64,000 nt of DNA from Kiritimatiellia bacterium (GTDB lineage Bacteria > Verrucomicrobiota > Kiritimatiellia > JAAZAB01). The notes below the pieces were generated by a model. It was not told the origin of the DNA. It made no database searches and worked only from the letters and a program-made list of their open reading frames with translations. Below, piece after piece: positions 36,301 through 42,576 of the stretch. The stretch lies in NCBI GenBank assembly GCA_028718125.1, contig JAQUMN010000002.1, positions 10,463 through 74,462 of the forward strand, read 5' to 3'. Numbering within the stretch: the stretch's first letter is position 1; each line of letters begins with the position of its first letter. A program made the position numbers and the translations under genes.

Positions 36301-37403
36301 TCCGTGATTGTTTCAGGGAAAATTGTCTCGCGCCAGATCATGGGAAAAACTTCGTTGCCTTCGAAAGACGAGGCTTGCAAGGCTTCCAGACTCTGTCTCC
36401 TAATCGCGGCTATCTCTTTTTGCAGAAATTTCTCCTGGTTTTGCCTGGCGGTTTCCTGTGCCGCCGCAAGCTGACCTAAAAGCGCCTCCTTTTCCGCGCC
36501 ACCTTGCATGGCGTCAACAGTAAACCATAGCCGGCTCAGTTCATTATCAATGGTGTAATACAGGTCTTTTATCCGCTGGTCCGCAGAAAGCGCCGCCTGT
36601 GCGCGCGCCGCTTGCAAACGAATCTCCGGCCGGACATATGTGGCTGCGCCGGTTTCCCTCTCCGCCACACCACCTACCCAGCGAATCGAGTTGACCAGCA
36701 GGCGCCCGACATTTTTTGCGCTGCTCTCAGGCGAGGTGGAATAATTGAGCGCGAAATATATGCCCGCAGCCACGACTCGACCTTTGCCCACTGCCGACGC
36801 CACTACCAATGGTCTGGCCTCTTCATCCGTGTCCGTGCAGACAATCTCCACCCCATTACTTTGCCTAACCGTCATTGGCGCGTGTTCGGGATAACAATGA
36901 TAAAAGATAGGATCGAGTCCCGCGGCAACCGGATGGTCAGGTTTTGCCACTTTCATACCGCAACCATACCGTTGACCGGCGCTGTCCGGGCTTTGAAATT
37001 CGGGAAAAAGCACGTGCATGAACCACCTGTTATAGGAATCATGGGCCAGCAACAAGCCGTGCCCGCGGCACACGTATTCAATCAAACGGACGCGGATATC
37101 GCTGTCCAAACGCATGTAGTTGGGCTGCCACTTAGCCCCCAAGAAAAGCGCATCGTAGTCGTAGATCTTTTCGATCCAGCCGGTTTTTGGCAGATACTCG
37201 GCTTTTATGCCTTCCACACCGTTCAAATACTCGCAAACAGCTTTTTCTTGTTCCGGGAATACCCCCACCTTGATCAAGGACTCCGGCTTGGCCTGTTCGC
37301 CGGCCATAATCACCCCGCTTAACGCAAATACACTCATAACAAACACGGCGCTTTTGAACAGGGCGGCGAAGGAACATGTAATCACATTTTGGTAAATACG
37401 CAT
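33345..37403 (-). CDS. Giant secreted modular glycosidase: ThuA-like, HEAT repeats, TIM barrel, GATase-fold domain
   Basis: 1352 aa from the ATG at 37403, with GGAAGG 8 bases upstream. A signal peptide covers AALFKSAVFVMSVFALSGVIMA. Residues about 41-250 are a ThuA/GATase-like domain (IKVGVFPEQEKAVCEYL, YDYDALFLGAKW, EYVCRGHGLLLAHDSYN). Residues 260-335 are helical; 400-618 are HEAT repeats (EQSAAALEIGRLEYPEAVSELVELL, RRCRAIQALGMIGDRQATAMLIPLLNN, GQASKALGEIGGNAAAEELAKLLE). About 654-968 are a beta-galactosidase-like barrel (EWPMNYASQQHF, RPVGMEVYMFRAPDAR), then the GATase-fold domain (YKTLIIPDARSLTPGEEAIIRNWVNKGGVLIGTA) and a sandwich ending DLDIHEMVIIE. It is closest in plan to the 1472-aa protein. 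It probably attacks large glycans outside the cytoplasm; the substrate is unknown. Confidence 0.72.
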   Translation of the reverse strand: MRIYQNVITCSFAALFKSAVFVMSVFALSGVIMAGEQAKPESLIKVGVFPEQEKAVCEYLNGVEGIKAEYLPKTGWIEKIYDYDALFLGAKWQPNYMRLDSDIRVRLIEYVCRGHGLLLAHDSYNRWFMHVLFPEFQSPDSAGQRYGCGMKVAKPDHPVAAGLDPIFYHCYPEHAPMTVRQSNGVEIVCTDTDEEARPLVVASAVGKGRVVAAGIYFALNYSTSPESSAKNVGRLLVNSIRWVGGVAERETGAATYVRPEIRLQAARAQAALSADQRIKDLYYTIDNELSRLWFTVDAMQGGAEKEALLGQLAAAQETARQNQEKFLQKEIAAIRRQSLEALQASSFEGNEVFPMIWRETIFPETITDMLRDKVAGFVASHEKKARPMPSEENADTARLMKDIKDGDLREQSAAALEIGRLEYPEAVSELVELLAAPDDAVFRNAVYALSWMRAHAAVPALSGIVQQNQDPWRRCRAIQALGMIGDRQATAMLIPLLNNSADFYLVENAIISLGWLRDTNAIPGLVKIIREGISLEESGLNAELKGQASKALGEIGGNAAAEELAKLLEANLKKDAPHQFLYGLCLGLGKCGTTQHIPLLEKAASFAVSKKVGGRGSAFVWGGAQYAVAAIKSAKQTPATSGIVQPAFLKTKKNFYVANNRYHRIFQRVQDYWCRPASQWLIHQYAGQAGGNGINQMVSYLPYKSCAFFNDSKWVDMQMEFTDYFMHSFEDAGLKLFPGGPCPDSHETFTKLEIAALVDEISDFPAFGGIWREEWPMNYASQQHFDFVRCGVAGPYFVSRLKEKIKSDYPAEMRGQLGLTDNALNADLLKNMHLLEIKQKNPVLYAECIETADAMCLEYWRENADWLRQRRKNTPIMYDITVAPACKGYTISVYAKLGMYIDSPGTEPSYSPAAYDNAFLAELCRDGEARPVGMEVYMFRAPDARHYDLGMAIGMAHSQRFMNYVWGQAFKHPGTFGEERGNWKPGMWETVTKSFQKAEKLERYLINVETPRQLGLVYSGRTTATVYGRFLGPVQTFTETRYAQNLRGWYEALCHAHAQFNLIWAETLSAKKIDQYKTLIIPDARSLTPGEEAIIRNWVNKGGVLIGTASTSLCDRWGREEQNYRFSDVFGVNFTGREFMGTNDNKFFDLPRDLVEKQYVAEADVKADWFTGRVEYDLRAGYDKVNPVTAQVLGTWRDGSPALTLNSYGKGYCLFLTGIGAGLACQYKEVLSSYPLYREYYPGNIALLKGLLAKACDLSHTPDEIIAENCPETVEIVLKDQDGGKRKIIQILNYKANIKAKISGITLKVKAPKSAGRVFYPDNNQDMVFERQGDYLRFGLRDLDIHEMVIIE

Positions 37404-37550
37404 GATCTGACCTTCCATTTAAAACCATTGGCCGTTTGATAATAAATACGTTTGACAACTCAATGCCAGGCGTCTCAATCACGTATTTCATGAAAAAAGC
37501 GTCGATCTACTAAAAGTAAATAATACTCTTGGCCGGAGCGGAGGGAAATA

Positions 37551-37605
37551 TCACTTTCCGACCTTCGGATGATAAAATCCGCGACAGGCCGAAGGACGGA
37601 ATCAT
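37551..37605 (-). pseudogene. 3'-end stub of an AraC-family regulator gene
   Basis: The minus strand reads PSACRGFYHPKVGK and stop, matching the end of the intact AraC regulator at 41356 (PSAYRGFYHQQAGK). DNA similarity also continues about 35 bases past the stop (tatttccctc...ccggccaagag). Upstream the match is lost after a small indel. It is a remnant left between genes. Confidence 0.7.
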
Positions 37606-37919
37606 GGTGTATATGCGATGCACTTCGTAATGATCTCGCCCTGTTGAACATCAAGGCATGGGTTGCCCCTGCAACTGATGTCCGCGTCCCAGAATTCGAA
37701 ATCATAGGTGTTGTGATGCGGTTCAACCAGGGTGCCGTTACAAGCGGAATCCCATGTCGCAATGTAACAATCCAGGCTTTGCATCCAGGCCGTGTCACCG
37801 ACGCAACAGCCTGCCGTAGCAGTTACGGAATCCGTGCCGACCCGCAGATTACTGTGCGGCACGTACCAGGTCAGCAGAATCCGTATGGGTTTCTCCGCAT
37901 CCGGCTTGAGTTTATAAGG
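37602..37919 (-). other. Cys/Trp-rich ORF fragment in frame after the Gfo/Idh stop codon
   Basis: About 105 codons open directly after the TAG of the Gfo/Idh gene, in the same frame: KPDAEKPIRILLTWYVPHSN..., DTAWMQSLDCYIATWDSACN, HHNTYDFEFWDADISCRG, then QQGEIITKCIAYTP and stop. It has five Cys and several His and looks protein-like rather than random, but has no convincing start except an internal ATG (37862) and no ribosome site. I do not recognise the family. It may be the broken C-terminus of a lost gene. Confidence 0.35.
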
Positions 37920-38876
37920 CTACGTTCGTCCAATTGCTTTAACAAGTCGTTCAGTAATTAAAAGAGAATCTTCCCGGGAAACAGGGAAATTCATACTGCC
38001 ATCAATAAGCGCATCGAAAAATTGAGCAGCAAAAGGTTTAGTGAGGGGCAAGGACCGCAAATAATTAACATCGCCATTTTCGTTTACATGCGCCACTCTT
38101 TTGTCACAAAAACTCATCTCAAGAAATCCTTTTGTGCCCAATATAGCGAATCTGTCCCAATGCTTTTTCGGGCTGTTCCACAACATTTTCAACGCCAGCG
38201 ATCTGTTATTATCACAAGAACTTATATTTGCGCCGTCAGAAAAATCCCTGTCCGCAATAAAACCCGAACGATATTCAGTCAATACTATATCCGGCCAATC
38301 TATTCCGGTAATCCATCGGGCGAGGTCATAATCATGCGCCAATATATCAATACCCGGCCCACCATATGACTTTCGATTAAACATCCAGTCAGGGCGCTTT
38401 GGACGGTTAAGAGCGTAATATCTGACCGCATCAACGGAGAGCACTTCGCCGACAAGCCCCTCGCTGACCGCATTTTTCATAGCAACATAAGAAGGATTAC
38501 ATCTGCATGAAAGCATCATACACAAAGGAGTGTTGCTTTTATCAAGAGCGTTTTTTATCCGGTTATAATCCGTTATGGTCACACACAATGGCTTGTCGGT
38601 AATAACCGGAATTTTCCTTGAAATCGCTTCACATATGAAATTACCTCTTGCACCATTATACATAGCAATGCCCACCACATCAGGCTTTTCCGCATCCAGC
38701 GCGTCCAAATATCTGCTATAGCATTTCACCCCCCATTTTTTTGCGACTTCATCCGCAAACGGGGAAGTTTCCTGCGCAACTGCCGCAAACTCAATATCAT
38801 CCCTCGCGTTTACCGCCTGTATCATGGCACCATAGTGAGGGTGATCTATACCAAGCAAAACAAATTTCTTTTTCAT
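37920..38876 (-). CDS. Gfo/Idh/MocA-family NAD(P)-dependent dehydrogenase
   Basis: 318 aa. An N-terminal Rossmann domain starts KKKFVLLGIDHPHYGAMIQAVN; the family D/E-K-P motif is ITDKPLCVTI, with Lys as the usual proton-handling residue. The C-terminal alpha/beta domain contains GGPGIDILAHDYDLARWITG, with the conserved D...H of the sugar-binding site. These enzymes oxidise sugars, sugar acids or inositols. It follows the amidohydrolase gene by six bases and shares an operon-like array with an aminotransferase and an AraC regulator, which suggests conversion of a keto- or aminosugar. The exact substrate is unknown. Codon use looks more AT-rich here than in flanking genes. Confidence 0.85.
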   Translation of the reverse strand: MKKKFVLLGIDHPHYGAMIQAVNARDDIEFAAVAQETSPFADEVAKKWGVKCYSRYLDALDAEKPDVVGIAMYNGARGNFICEAISRKIPVITDKPLCVTITDYNRIKNALDKSNTPLCMMLSCRCNPSYVAMKNAVSEGLVGEVLSVDAVRYYALNRPKRPDWMFNRKSYGGPGIDILAHDYDLARWITGIDWPDIVLTEYRSGFIADRDFSDGANISSCDNNRSLALKMLWNSPKKHWDRFAILGTKGFLEMSFCDKRVAHVNENGDVNYLRSLPLTKPFAAQFFDALIDGSMNFPVSREDSLLITERLVKAIGRT

Positions 38877-38882
38877 GAATTA

Positions 38883-39776
38883 TCACCCCAAATGGAAAGT
38901 TCTTTCAAAATTATTGTGTGTTATATTTTCATATGCCGTTTTCGATATCATTTTATTTTTCAAAGACTCCTTGAGAAATCCAATTTGAGGAGGAACCGCC
39001 TCATCAACCGATGTAAATCTGTCAGTACCGAAAAACAATCTATCGGAAAATTTTTCAATGAATTTACAACACTTGGCGCTATCTCTGCTCAATGCGATAT
39101 ATCCGCTTCCAGCCGAAATATCGCCATAAAGGTTTGGGTAGTTTTTCATAAACCGCCACAATTTGCCTTCTTTTTTTATTGCACCTTTCACATAACCGAT
39201 ACGCTCCTTGTCGGTTACGGAAGCGATCTCATTCCAAAAACACGGGGAATGCCCTATGAATATGGTTTTCGGGAATTTTCCCAGCATTTTTTCGAGACCC
39301 GGCAAATTCAATTTATCAACAGCGCCATATGAAAGACCTGTTTTGGAAACAAAGTGAAAAAGTATCGGCAGATTTTCTTCGCCGGCAACATACAACAAGT
39401 TCTGATAAAGCCTGTGAGTTATGGGAATGGAAGCGCACATTTCTCCAATCCCAATACACCCGAGTTTTTTGTAAACCGCAAGAAGCTTGGACAGACCTCC
39501 CTTTTTATAATTCATCATGGAACGCGGGTCGATGCCACAAAAAGTCATTAACCGATCCGGGTATTTTCTGGTTGCTTCTATGCATTCCTGATTGCCGGCG
39601 ACTCCGTAATAATCCAAAACCTCGGCATTTATGAGCGGCAAGAGGACTGACTTGTCTATACCTTCACTATTCATTCTTTTCAAAAGAATTTCAACAGTAA
39701 ATGGTTTTCTGCCAAGCAAACGAGAAAATATTTTAAAATTACCATATGTTATGTGAGCATGAATATCTATTATCAT
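38883..39776 (-). CDS. Amidohydrolase-family (amidohydrolase 2) TIM-barrel protein
   Basis: 297 aa from MIIDIHAHITYG (ATG 39776). The track start at 39869 overlaps the preceding gene and is rejected. The HxH metal motif is DIHAH at residues 4-8. Later motifs include MTFCGIDPRSM, LGCIGIGEMCAS, LPILFHFVSKTG, TIFIGHSPCFW (metal His) and RLFFGTDRFTS (catalytic Asp in GTD). This is the pattern of ACMSD/amidohydrolase-2 enzymes, which decarboxylate or hydrolyse cyclic acids and lactones. It sits between the DegT aminotransferase and the Gfo/Idh dehydrogenase; a sugar-lactone or amide hydrolysis step is plausible. The sequence is AT-rich compared with the glycosidase genes. Confidence 0.78.
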   Translation of the reverse strand: MIIDIHAHITYGNFKIFSRLLGRKPFTVEILLKRMNSEGIDKSVLLPLINAEVLDYYGVAGNQECIEATRKYPDRLMTFCGIDPRSMMNYKKGGLSKLLAVYKKLGCIGIGEMCASIPITHRLYQNLLYVAGEENLPILFHFVSKTGLSYGAVDKLNLPGLEKMLGKFPKTIFIGHSPCFWNEIASVTDKERIGYVKGAIKKEGKLWRFMKNYPNLYGDISAGSGYIALSRDSAKCCKFIEKFSDRLFFGTDRFTSVDEAVPPQIGFLKESLKNKMISKTAYENITHNNFERTFHLG

Positions 39777-39852
39777 TTCACAACTCTTTCGATTATTATT
39801 CGTCCGATTAAAAAGCCTCCGGGTTCTCCTGCCTAATCCATTCGATGTCATA

Positions 39853-41115
39853 CTATTTGGAATAAACATTCTCGACCTTTTTAAAGGCTTTAAATATCAA
39901 ATCGGCTTCTTTTTCGCCCCAACTTTCGCGTATGCTTAAAATGAAGCATTTATCGATTGCCTCGAACGTATTGGGACATTTGAATTCCCTGTCGGAATCT
40001 CCCTTGTAAAGCGGCGATGACCAGGGCATTTGAGAGGTTCCGAAAACATTACGTTTTTTGAACCATTCAAAAGCAAACGGCAATGCTGCCGAGTAATCGG
40101 ATGCAAGCTTTACGCCTTCGGCAATAAGCGCGTTGCAGAAATCAAGCTTGGTACAGCGCAACGCGTCCGTATTGGCTTCAATCCTCCACCACCAGTATGA
40201 ATGTTCCGCCCCAGACAAAAGTTCAGGTATTTTCACGGATTTTAGCCTGCCAAACCCTTTTTTGATCAGCATTGCGACAAATGCTCTTCTTCTTGAAACG
40301 ATGCCTGGCAGTTTCTTTAACTGTGCGCTACCTATTGCCGCGGCCAGATCATTGAGATTGAAATTCAACGATGCCACACAGTTTCTGGACCCAGCCGGAA
40401 GCCCGAAAGGTTTTCCTCTGTCAGCCGCCCTTCTGATTGACCAATAAAGATCTTCGTTCTTTGTGAATACGACGCCTCCTTGGCCTCCCGTGCAGTGATG
40501 CTTCCCGGCCATTGTTGAAAAAGCGGCAATATCTCCAAAGCTCCCAACCATTTTGCCATTAAGCTTTGCGCCATGCGACTGGGAACAATCTTCAATAACC
40601 GGAATTTTATGTTTGCGGGCGACTCTTACGATATTTTCAATATCCGCAGGTTCACCGCCGATATGCGCGATGACAATTGCACTGGTTAAAGGCGAAATCA
40701 GTTTCTTTACCTCTTGTGCATTCGTATTATAGGAACCTTTGGCACAATCGGCGACAACCGGAATGCAATTGATAAGAGGGATCGGCATAATCCCGCCGGG
40801 ATCAGTAACAGGACTAACTATAACTTCCGTAAACGGTTCCGGGTTTAATGCTTTCAGCGCGACATATACTGCCGTTGTTCCCGAATTGACTCCATCGGCA
40901 TATCCGCCACCCATAAATTCGGCGAACTCCCTGCAATAGATTTCCTCTTCACCTCCGTTGTAACCGGTTGCCTTGCCGGTCTCTATGCATTTATCGAATA
41001 TCTTATTTGCGGCATCCTTTTCTTCCTTGCCAAAATGCGATCTTGCTTGAAATTCATATTCAATAGTTTTCGAGCCGCCGTTGATTGCGAGTTCATTCAA
41101 TTTTGCGTTCGACAT
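39853..41115 (-). CDS. DegT/DnrJ/EryC1/StrS-family PLP aminotransferase
   Basis: 420 aa from the ATG at 41115 with AGGGGG upstream; the track start at 41223 is too early. It begins LAINGGSKTIEYEF, the usual N-terminus of AHBA-synthase/StrS-like enzymes. The cofactor pattern is present: GVNSGTTAVYVAL, PVTDPGGIMPIPLINCIPV, VIEDCSQSHGA (Asp to pyridine N), and FSTMAGKHHCTGGQGG with the Schiff-base Lys near residue 205. Such enzymes transaminate keto-sugars or, less often, dehydrate. With the Gfo/Idh dehydrogenase it resembles inositol or keto-sugar aminotransferase pairs. It lies downstream of the AraC gene and shares its AT-richer composition with the next two genes. Confidence 0.85.
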   Translation of the reverse strand: MSNAKLNELAINGGSKTIEYEFQARSHFGKEEKDAANKIFDKCIETGKATGYNGGEEEIYCREFAEFMGGGYADGVNSGTTAVYVALKALNPEPFTEVIVSPVTDPGGIMPIPLINCIPVVADCAKGSYNTNAQEVKKLISPLTSAIVIAHIGGEPADIENIVRVARKHKIPVIEDCSQSHGAKLNGKMVGSFGDIAAFSTMAGKHHCTGGQGGVVFTKNEDLYWSIRRAADRGKPFGLPAGSRNCVASLNFNLNDLAAAIGSAQLKKLPGIVSRRRAFVAMLIKKGFGRLKSVKIPELLSGAEHSYWWWRIEANTDALRCTKLDFCNALIAEGVKLASDYSAALPFAFEWFKKRNVFGTSQMPWSSPLYKGDSDREFKCPNTFEAIDKCFILSIRESWGEKEADLIFKAFKKVENVYSK

Positions 41116-41355
41116 ATTCGCCCCCTTCAATTTTTCAAAACCGCTTCCATCCTCACTCTTGTCCAAAATAACACATGGAGATTTGCGGACGCGGCCGAAC
41201 AAACCATTTGAGGTTTCAATCACAGAACCCTGTGCGATTCAACTGCAATTGGCTTCGGCTTGATCAGGAGAACATGAAGACGCCCCGCTACCGGCAAAAT
41301 CCATTTTTGCATCCGAAAAGAGAAAGTATGCTCTTGGCCGGGTCAGAGGGAAATA

Positions 41356-42225
41356 TCACTTTCCGGCCTGCTGATGATAAAATCCGCGATAGGCCGAAGG
41401 CGTCATGCCGACCACGATTTTAAAGGCGCGATTAAACATGTTAAACTGGCAAAAGCCTACAATTTCAGCGATATTATTCACCTTAATATAGGGCTTATTT
41501 TCCAGTATTTTTTGGGCTTCAACAATTCGACGTTGTAAAATATAATGTTTTATACCTGTGCCCACCGCTTGCTTAAAACAGCGCGACAAATAATCGGCCG
41601 AATAGCCAAAATGCGCGGCCATATCAGCGACGGAATCGGACTTCGAAAAGCTGTTTTCTATCCAGCCCAAAACCTGCGTGGCCAAGGGGTTGACTCGCGC
41701 CGGCATTTGCTTCCTTTGACTGGCGCGTTTTATCAGAACGATTATCTGGTTAAGTTTGGCTTGAACGGCTTCCGGCCACAATGACATCTTCTGCTTCTGT
41801 TCTTCCGCCATTTCAGCCGACAACATTTTTATTAACGGCGCCTCGGCATCATTCAACTTCAACCAATGGGGCATTATGTTTAAAAAATCCGCTTTACCTA
41901 AAATGTCCGCGGCATACCGGCGCTGAAATATTAAAGATATTTTTTCGACGCAATCGCCCGGTGCGGATTTCCAAAAATGATGTTCGTTGGGGAAAACAAT
42001 CAAAAACGAATTGCGTTCAAACGGATATTCCTGTCTGCCGATAAAGTAGGCCCCTTTGCCTTGCACGATGAATTGAAATTCCACGTCGGGATGATATCCC
42101 AACCATAATCCCTTCTTGATCTTATTATGCGGGGGCGGGTACCTTATCCAATTAACGAGCACAGGGATCCGGTCGTCAAGATAATGGATTTGTTGATAAA
42201 ACGAATGACATATTGGTCTTGCCAT
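41356..42225 (-). CDS. AraC-family transcriptional regulator
   Basis: 289 aa from the ATG at 42225, which has GGAAG 8 bases upstream. The ORF-track start (42432) would read through a hairpin and a glycosidase stub and is rejected. The N-terminus is a cupin-like sensor (HPDVEFQFIVQGKGAYFIGRQEYPFERNSFLIVFPNEHH). The C-terminal about 100 residues hold two helix-turn-helix motifs (SVADMAAHFGYSADYLSRCFKQAVG; NNIAEIVGFCQFNMFNRAFKIVVGMTPSAYR). It probably senses a sugar and activates the surrounding carbohydrate genes. A partial second copy of its 3' end lies at 37551. Confidence 0.88.
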   Translation of the reverse strand: MARPICHSFYQQIHYLDDRIPVLVNWIRYPPPHNKIKKGLWLGYHPDVEFQFIVQGKGAYFIGRQEYPFERNSFLIVFPNEHHFWKSAPGDCVEKISLIFQRRYAADILGKADFLNIMPHWLKLNDAEAPLIKMLSAEMAEEQKQKMSLWPEAVQAKLNQIIVLIKRASQRKQMPARVNPLATQVLGWIENSFSKSDSVADMAAHFGYSADYLSRCFKQAVGTGIKHYILQRRIVEAQKILENKPYIKVNNIAEIVGFCQFNMFNRAFKIVVGMTPSAYRGFYHQQAGK

Positions 42226-42314
42226 ATTTTCAACTTCCATTGCTTCACGGCTTTTAAGCGGATTTTGGTCGAAATAATAAGTGAAGGTACTCCTGGATAT
42301 CGGAGTTCTCGGAG

Positions 42315-42334
42315 GGACGGGCTCTGTCCCGTCC
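42315..42334. repeat. Perfect hairpin upstream of the AraC gene
   Basis: ggacggg-ctctgt-cccgtcc: seven-base stem with a six-base loop. It sits in the 351-base gap between the DUF4838 and AraC genes and is of the same short palindromic kind as 6182-6221. Confidence 0.6.
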
Positions 42335-42420
42335 TTTTCCCGGGCTGACACGGCTATTTCCGCCATCGGGTCTGCGCCATGGCGGAAAGCCTGACCTCCG
42401 ATCTCTGAGCTCACACCACT

Positions 42421-42545
42421 TTGATCACCCATAACAGCGCAACCAGGCCGATGGCATGGAAATGGTTAAACAGGCGTTTTTCCGCCGGCAAACCACGGCC
42501 GCTCTCCCTGAAATTCCGGGGAACTCAGCACGGCCTGCCGCGCCT
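42421..42545 (-). pseudogene. 3'-end stub of a second GHL6-type glycosidase
   Basis: Minus-strand pieces RQAVLSSPEFQGERP, CRRKNACL and ISMPSAWLRCYG align with the C-terminus of the 756-aa protein at 14855 (RQAVLRSPEFRGERPLVCQRENACLVISMPSAWLRCYG). At least two single-base deletions break the frame. No upstream part of the gene remains; an intact DUF4838 gene begins about 30 bases away. Confidence 0.8.
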
Positions 42546-42576
42546 GAACGCCGCGCCCCATCTTTTCGAGTAATCA

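Noticed and set aside
37602-37862. Copper type II monooxygenase domain
   Set aside because: Only a loose resemblance at the end of the fragment; the copper-binding His-x-His and Met ligands are not visible.
42226-42432. N-terminal extension of the AraC ORF
   Set aside because: The segment is a hairpin repeat plus the edge of a glycosidase stub; a good ribosome site precedes the Met at 42225.
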